A stretch of DNA of 64,000 bases. Origin: Iamia majanohamensis (GTDB lineage: Bacteria; Actinomycetota; Acidimicrobiia; Acidimicrobiales; Iamiaceae). The position numbers were made by a program, and so were the translations under genes. The stretch is from NCBI RefSeq assembly GCF_028532485.1, contig NZ_CP116942.1, forward strand, positions 2,170,001 to 2,234,000. The letters are read 5' to 3'. Under the pieces are notes generated by a model. It saw nothing but the letters and a program-made list of their open reading frames with translations, had not been told where the DNA came from and searched no databases. This document shows, one piece after another, positions 61,615-64,000 of this stretch (position 1 is its first letter; every line of letters begins with the position of its first letter).

Positions 61615-61996
61615 TCACCCGTGGCCGTCGGGCTGGTCGGGGGAGAAGGGCCACTCCTCGAAGGCGCGGCAGCGGCCGTCGGGGGCGAGGTGCAGGACCC
61701 AGAGGTCCCGCCACCTCTCGCCGTCGCCGTAGGCGACCTCGACCCGCACCACCGCCGTCCTCGCCGCCGGGTCGACGGCGACGACCTCCGACCGCAGGGT
61801 GAACTCCTCCTCGGGGCCCTCCCGCTCCGACTCCCAGAACCGGGCCAGGGCCTCGGCGCCGTGCACCGGTGACGCCCCACGGCGACATCAGGTACCTGGC
61901 GTCCTCGGTGAAGAGCCCGGAGAGCGCGGTGGTCCCGGCCGTCCGCCACGCGGCCTCGTAGCGCTCCACCCAGCGCGTCACCTCGTCGCGGTCCAC
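61615..61996 (-). pseudogene. NTF2-like/SnoaL protein, frameshifted
   Basis: Read from GTG at 61996 the protein runs RWVERYEAAWRTAGTTALSGLFTEDARYLMSPWGVT, then breaks. The expected continuation VHGAEALARFWESEREGPEEEF is in another frame beginning near 61868, ending at 61615. One extra base in ACCGGTG near 61867-61870 explains it. 382 bp in total is not a multiple of three. Family: SnoaL-like polyketide cyclase/limonene-epoxide-hydrolase fold. Either a young pseudogene or a sequencing error. Confidence 0.7.
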
Positions 61997-62003
61997 GGTG
62001 GGG

Positions 62004-62009
62004 AGGTTG
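62004..62009 (-). promoter_or_regulatory. -10 element of the NTF2-like pseudogene (leaderless)
   Basis: CAACCT on the minus strand ends 7 nt before the GTG at 61996. Confidence 0.35.
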
Positions 62010-62021
62010 GCACCCCTGCGG

Positions 62022-62027
62022 TACCGT
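62022..62027 (+). promoter_or_regulatory. -10 element of the flavin reductase gene (leaderless)
   Basis: TACCGT ends 7 nt before the ATG at 62035. Confidence 0.5.
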
Positions 62028-62034
62028 CGCCCGC

Positions 62035-62598
62035 ATGGCTGCACCCGGTGGATCTGGACCGATCGGACCGTTCCCCGAGGGGGTGAGCGACACCGACGAG
62101 GACCGCGAGGACTACGACAAGCTCCGGCGCCGGGTCCTGTGGTCGTTCCCCTACGGCCTGTACGTGCTCGGCTCGCGCGACGGCGACCGCCGCAACGGCA
62201 TGACCATCAACTGGGTCACCCAGGTCAGCTTCGACCCCAAGCTGGTGGCCGTGGGGATCGAGAAGACGGCGTTCACCCACGAGCTGGTCGAGGCCGGCCA
62301 GGCCTTCAGCCTCAACACCATCGCCCGGGACGACCGGGCCATCGTCCGGAAGTTCACCAAGCCGGTCGAGGTCGACACCGAGGCCATGACCCTCAACGGC
62401 TTCCCCTTCCACGACGGGGCCACCGGCAGTCCGATCCTCGACCAGGCCCCGGCCTACGTGGACTGCGAGGTCCGCCAGGCCGTCGACTGCGGCGGCCACA
62501 CCCTGTTCATCGGCGAGGTCGTCGACGCCGACTTCCAGGCCGACGAGGACACCGAGGTGCTCCGCATGGAGGACACCCGCATGTCCTACGGCGGCTGA
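62035..62598 (+). CDS. Flavin reductase family protein
   Basis: 187 residues. NGMTINWVTQVSFDPKLVAVGIEKTAFTHELVEAGQAFSLNT in part is the FMN-binding split-barrel motif of the flavin reductase-like family; HDGATGSPILDQAPAYVDCEV follows. It would reduce FMN/FAD with NAD(P)H, or bind FMN for another reaction. Thymidine kinase follows after 13 bp. Confidence 0.88.
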   Translation: MAAPGGSGPIGPFPEGVSDTDEDREDYDKLRRRVLWSFPYGLYVLGSRDGDRRNGMTINWVTQVSFDPKLVAVGIEKTAFTHELVEAGQAFSLNTIARDDRAIVRKFTKPVEVDTEAMTLNGFPFHDGATGSPILDQAPAYVDCEVRQAVDCGGHTLFIGEVVDADFQADEDTEVLRMEDTRMSYGG

Positions 62599-62611
62599 CG
62601 GGCCCGCCACC

Positions 62612-63238
62612 GTGGGGGACGCGACCACGCCCGGGGTCCTCCGGTTCTCCTACGGGATCATGGGGTCGGGGAAGTCGACGGTGGCCCTCCAGGTCCACCA
62701 CAACCTGACCCGCCGGGGCCTGCTCGGGGTGCTGTGCACCCTGTTCGACCGCGACGGCACCGCGGTGTCGAGCCGCCTCGGGGTCTCGCGCCCGGCGGTG
62801 GAGGTCACCCCCGAGGTCGACCTGCTGGCCATGGCCCACGAGTTCGCCCTGGTCAACGGCACCCTCGACTTCCTCGTCTGCGACGAGGTCCAGTTCTACG
62901 CCGCCGGCCAGGTCGACCAGCTGGGGGCGGTCGTCGACGAGCTGGGCGCCGACGTCTTCGCCTACGGGCTGCTCACCGACTTCCGGGGCCGGCTCTTCGA
63001 GGGCACCCAGCGGATGATGGAGCTGGCCGACGAGCACGTGCCCCTGAGCGTCGAGGCCCGCTGCTGGTGCGGGCGCCGGGCCACCCACAACGCCCGGCTG
63101 GTCAACGGGGCCATGACCCGGGAGGGCGAGACCGTGGTCATCGGCGACACCGAGGCGCCCGAGACCCCGCTGTTCGGCGACGTCGTCACCTACGAGCTGC
63201 TGTGCCGCCGCCACTACGTCGAGGGCCTCACCGGCTGA
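62612..63238 (+). CDS. tdk: Thymidine kinase, type II
   Basis: Salvages thymidine to TMP. 208 residues. FSYGIMGSGKSTVAL is the P-loop, VCDEVQFY the Walker B with catalytic Glu, and YGLLTDFRGRLFEG the substrate lasso. Zinc cysteines are in RCWCGRRATHNAR and LLCRRHY. GTG start. An HNARL region lies in the C-terminus as in the tetrameric type II enzymes. Confidence 0.93.
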   Translation: MGDATTPGVLRFSYGIMGSGKSTVALQVHHNLTRRGLLGVLCTLFDRDGTAVSSRLGVSRPAVEVTPEVDLLAMAHEFALVNGTLDFLVCDEVQFYAAGQVDQLGAVVDELGADVFAYGLLTDFRGRLFEGTQRMMELADEHVPLSVEARCWCGRRATHNARLVNGAMTREGETVVIGDTEAPETPLFGDVVTYELLCRRHYVEGLTG

Positions 63239-63299
63239 CGCGGGTGCGGGTGGTCACCCGGTCGGGTGGCGGGCGTCACGGAGGGGGGCGGGTGTCCCG

Positions 63300-63305
63300 T
63301 AACGT
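63300..63305 (+). promoter_or_regulatory. -10 element of the decarboxylase gene (leaderless)
   Basis: TAACGT ends 7 nt before the ATG at 63313. Confidence 0.5.
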
Positions 63306-63312
63306 CGGGGCC

Positions 63313-64000
63313 ATGAGCAGCAGCGACGACGGATCGACCACGCTCCCGGCCGAGGGGCTCAGCCCCGAGGAGATCCTGGGTCGCATCGACGAGGCCCGCT
63401 CCGGCGACCTCGACTGGCGGGGCGGGCGGGCCTTCAGCCTCGTGTACCACCCCGGCGACGAGGCCCACGAGGCCCTGCTGCACCAGGTGGCCGACCGCTA
63501 CCTGCACGAGAACGCCCTCAACCCGCTGCGCTACCCGAGCCTGCTGCAGATGGAGCTCGACCTGGGGGCCATGGGCGGTGCCCTGGTCCACACCGGGCCG
63601 GACTGCGCGGCGGTGACCGCAGGCGGCACCTACAGCATCTTCTGCGCGGTGCTCACCGCCCGGGAGTGGGCCCGCCACGCCCGCGGCATCGCCGAGCCCC
63701 AGGTGGTCACGCCCACCACCGCCCACCCCGCCTTCGCCAAGGCGTGCGAGTACCTCGACATCGAGCAGGTGCGGGTGCCCGTCGAGGGCGACGGCCGGGT
63801 CGACCCGACGCGCGTCGAGCGGGCCCTCACCAACCGCTCGGCCCTGCTCGTGGCCTCCGCCCCCAACTACCCCTACGGCACCATCGACCCGGTGGCCGAG
63901 GTGGCCGCCCTGGCCGACGACCGGGGCCTGCTCTGCCACGTCGACGCCTGCCTCGGCGGCTTCCTCCTGCCCTTCTGGGAGCGGGTGGGCGAGCCCGTGC
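63313..64000 (+). CDS. PLP-dependent sphingosine-1-phosphate lyase-like protein (3' end cut by window)
   Basis: 229 codons before the window ends. TAGGTYSIFCAVLTAREWAR is the cofactor-binding block, PTTAHPAFAKACEYLDIEQVRVPV and SAPNYPYGTIDPVAEVAAL match the S1P lyase/glutamate decarboxylase group, and HVDACLGGF contains the Asp that holds the pyridine ring. The Schiff-base Lys lies downstream, beyond the window. The amine or amino-acid substrate is unknown. Confidence 0.85.
   Translation, partial: MSSSDDGSTTLPAEGLSPEEILGRIDEARSGDLDWRGGRAFSLVYHPGDEAHEALLHQVADRYLHENALNPLRYPSLLQMELDLGAMGGALVHTGPDCAAVTAGGTYSIFCAVLTAREWARHARGIAEPQVVTPTTAHPAFAKACEYLDIEQVRVPVEGDGRVDPTRVERALTNRSALLVASAPNYPYGTIDPVAEVAALADDRGLLCHVDACLGGFLLPFWERVGEPV

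Noticed and set aside
63239-63312. CGGGTGGTCACCCG hairpin as a riboswitch or operator of the decarboxylase gene
   Set aside because: A 6-bp stem is common by chance in such GC-rich DNA and fits better as a weak terminator of tdk.

Overview
The window comes from the chromosome of a very GC-rich actinobacterium. Third codon positions are almost all G or C, GTG starts are common, and the conserved genes are actinobacterial. The complete 16S-23S-5S operon reads like the class Acidimicrobiia (Iamia-like). That placement is from memory of the group and was not checked by a search. No CRISPR array, prophage, transposase or tRNA gene was seen; genes are packed tightly on both strands.

Layout. 1-8610: helicase of the DUF3516 type, duplicated zinc-peptidase lipoprotein, manA, 3-methyladenine glycosylase, Nudix, tyrS. 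8611-14096: rRNA operon with two promoters, a boxB/boxA-like leader and a strong terminator. 14167-18128: RGG-rich TPR protein, SSB-like protein, class I aldolase, a nucleotidyltransferase, an F420-type reductase. 18292-21259: korAB, 2-oxoacid:ferredoxin oxidoreductase. 21269-32768: DUF1015, HAD phosphatase, phasin/histone-H1-like protein, tlyA-nadK-recN-murJ, a large glycosyltransferase/phosphatase-like/membrane fusion, and a MraY-like transferase. 32831-37065: pyrG with a leader peptide, Nudix, xerD, DksA-like, HD protein. 37147-37577: a composite structured repeat. 37578-50124: trpS, scpAB, rluB, aroH, aroA, cmk, plsC, ispH, a radical SAM DUF512 protein and der. 50162-55464: lipid and hydrolytic enzymes. 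55481-56396: two copies of an Flp pilin gene on a 388-bp direct repeat. 56413-64000: DUF3151, a probable polyamine/GABA catabolic cluster, a frameshifted NTF2-like gene, flavin reductase, thymidine kinase and a PLP decarboxylase cut by the window edge.

The block mpg-tyrS-TPR-HAD-tlyA-nadK-recN-(membrane genes)-pyrG-Nudix-xerD-scpAB-rluB-cmk-der follows the order I recall from Mycobacterium tuberculosis (Rv1688 to Rv1713). It is therefore an ancient housekeeping segment, here interrupted by the rRNA operon and by cell-envelope genes.

Three signals stand out beyond the gene list. (1) At least 24 genes have a [T/C]A-N3-T hexamer ending only 6-9 nt before the start codon, which implies widespread leaderless transcription. 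(2) A dispersed element of about 130-150 bp, present three times and abutting gene 3' ends at two of them, keeps its stem-loops through compensatory base changes, so it looks like a structured RNA element. (3) pyrG appears to be translated after a proline-rich, leaderless upstream peptide whose stop overlaps the pyrG start.
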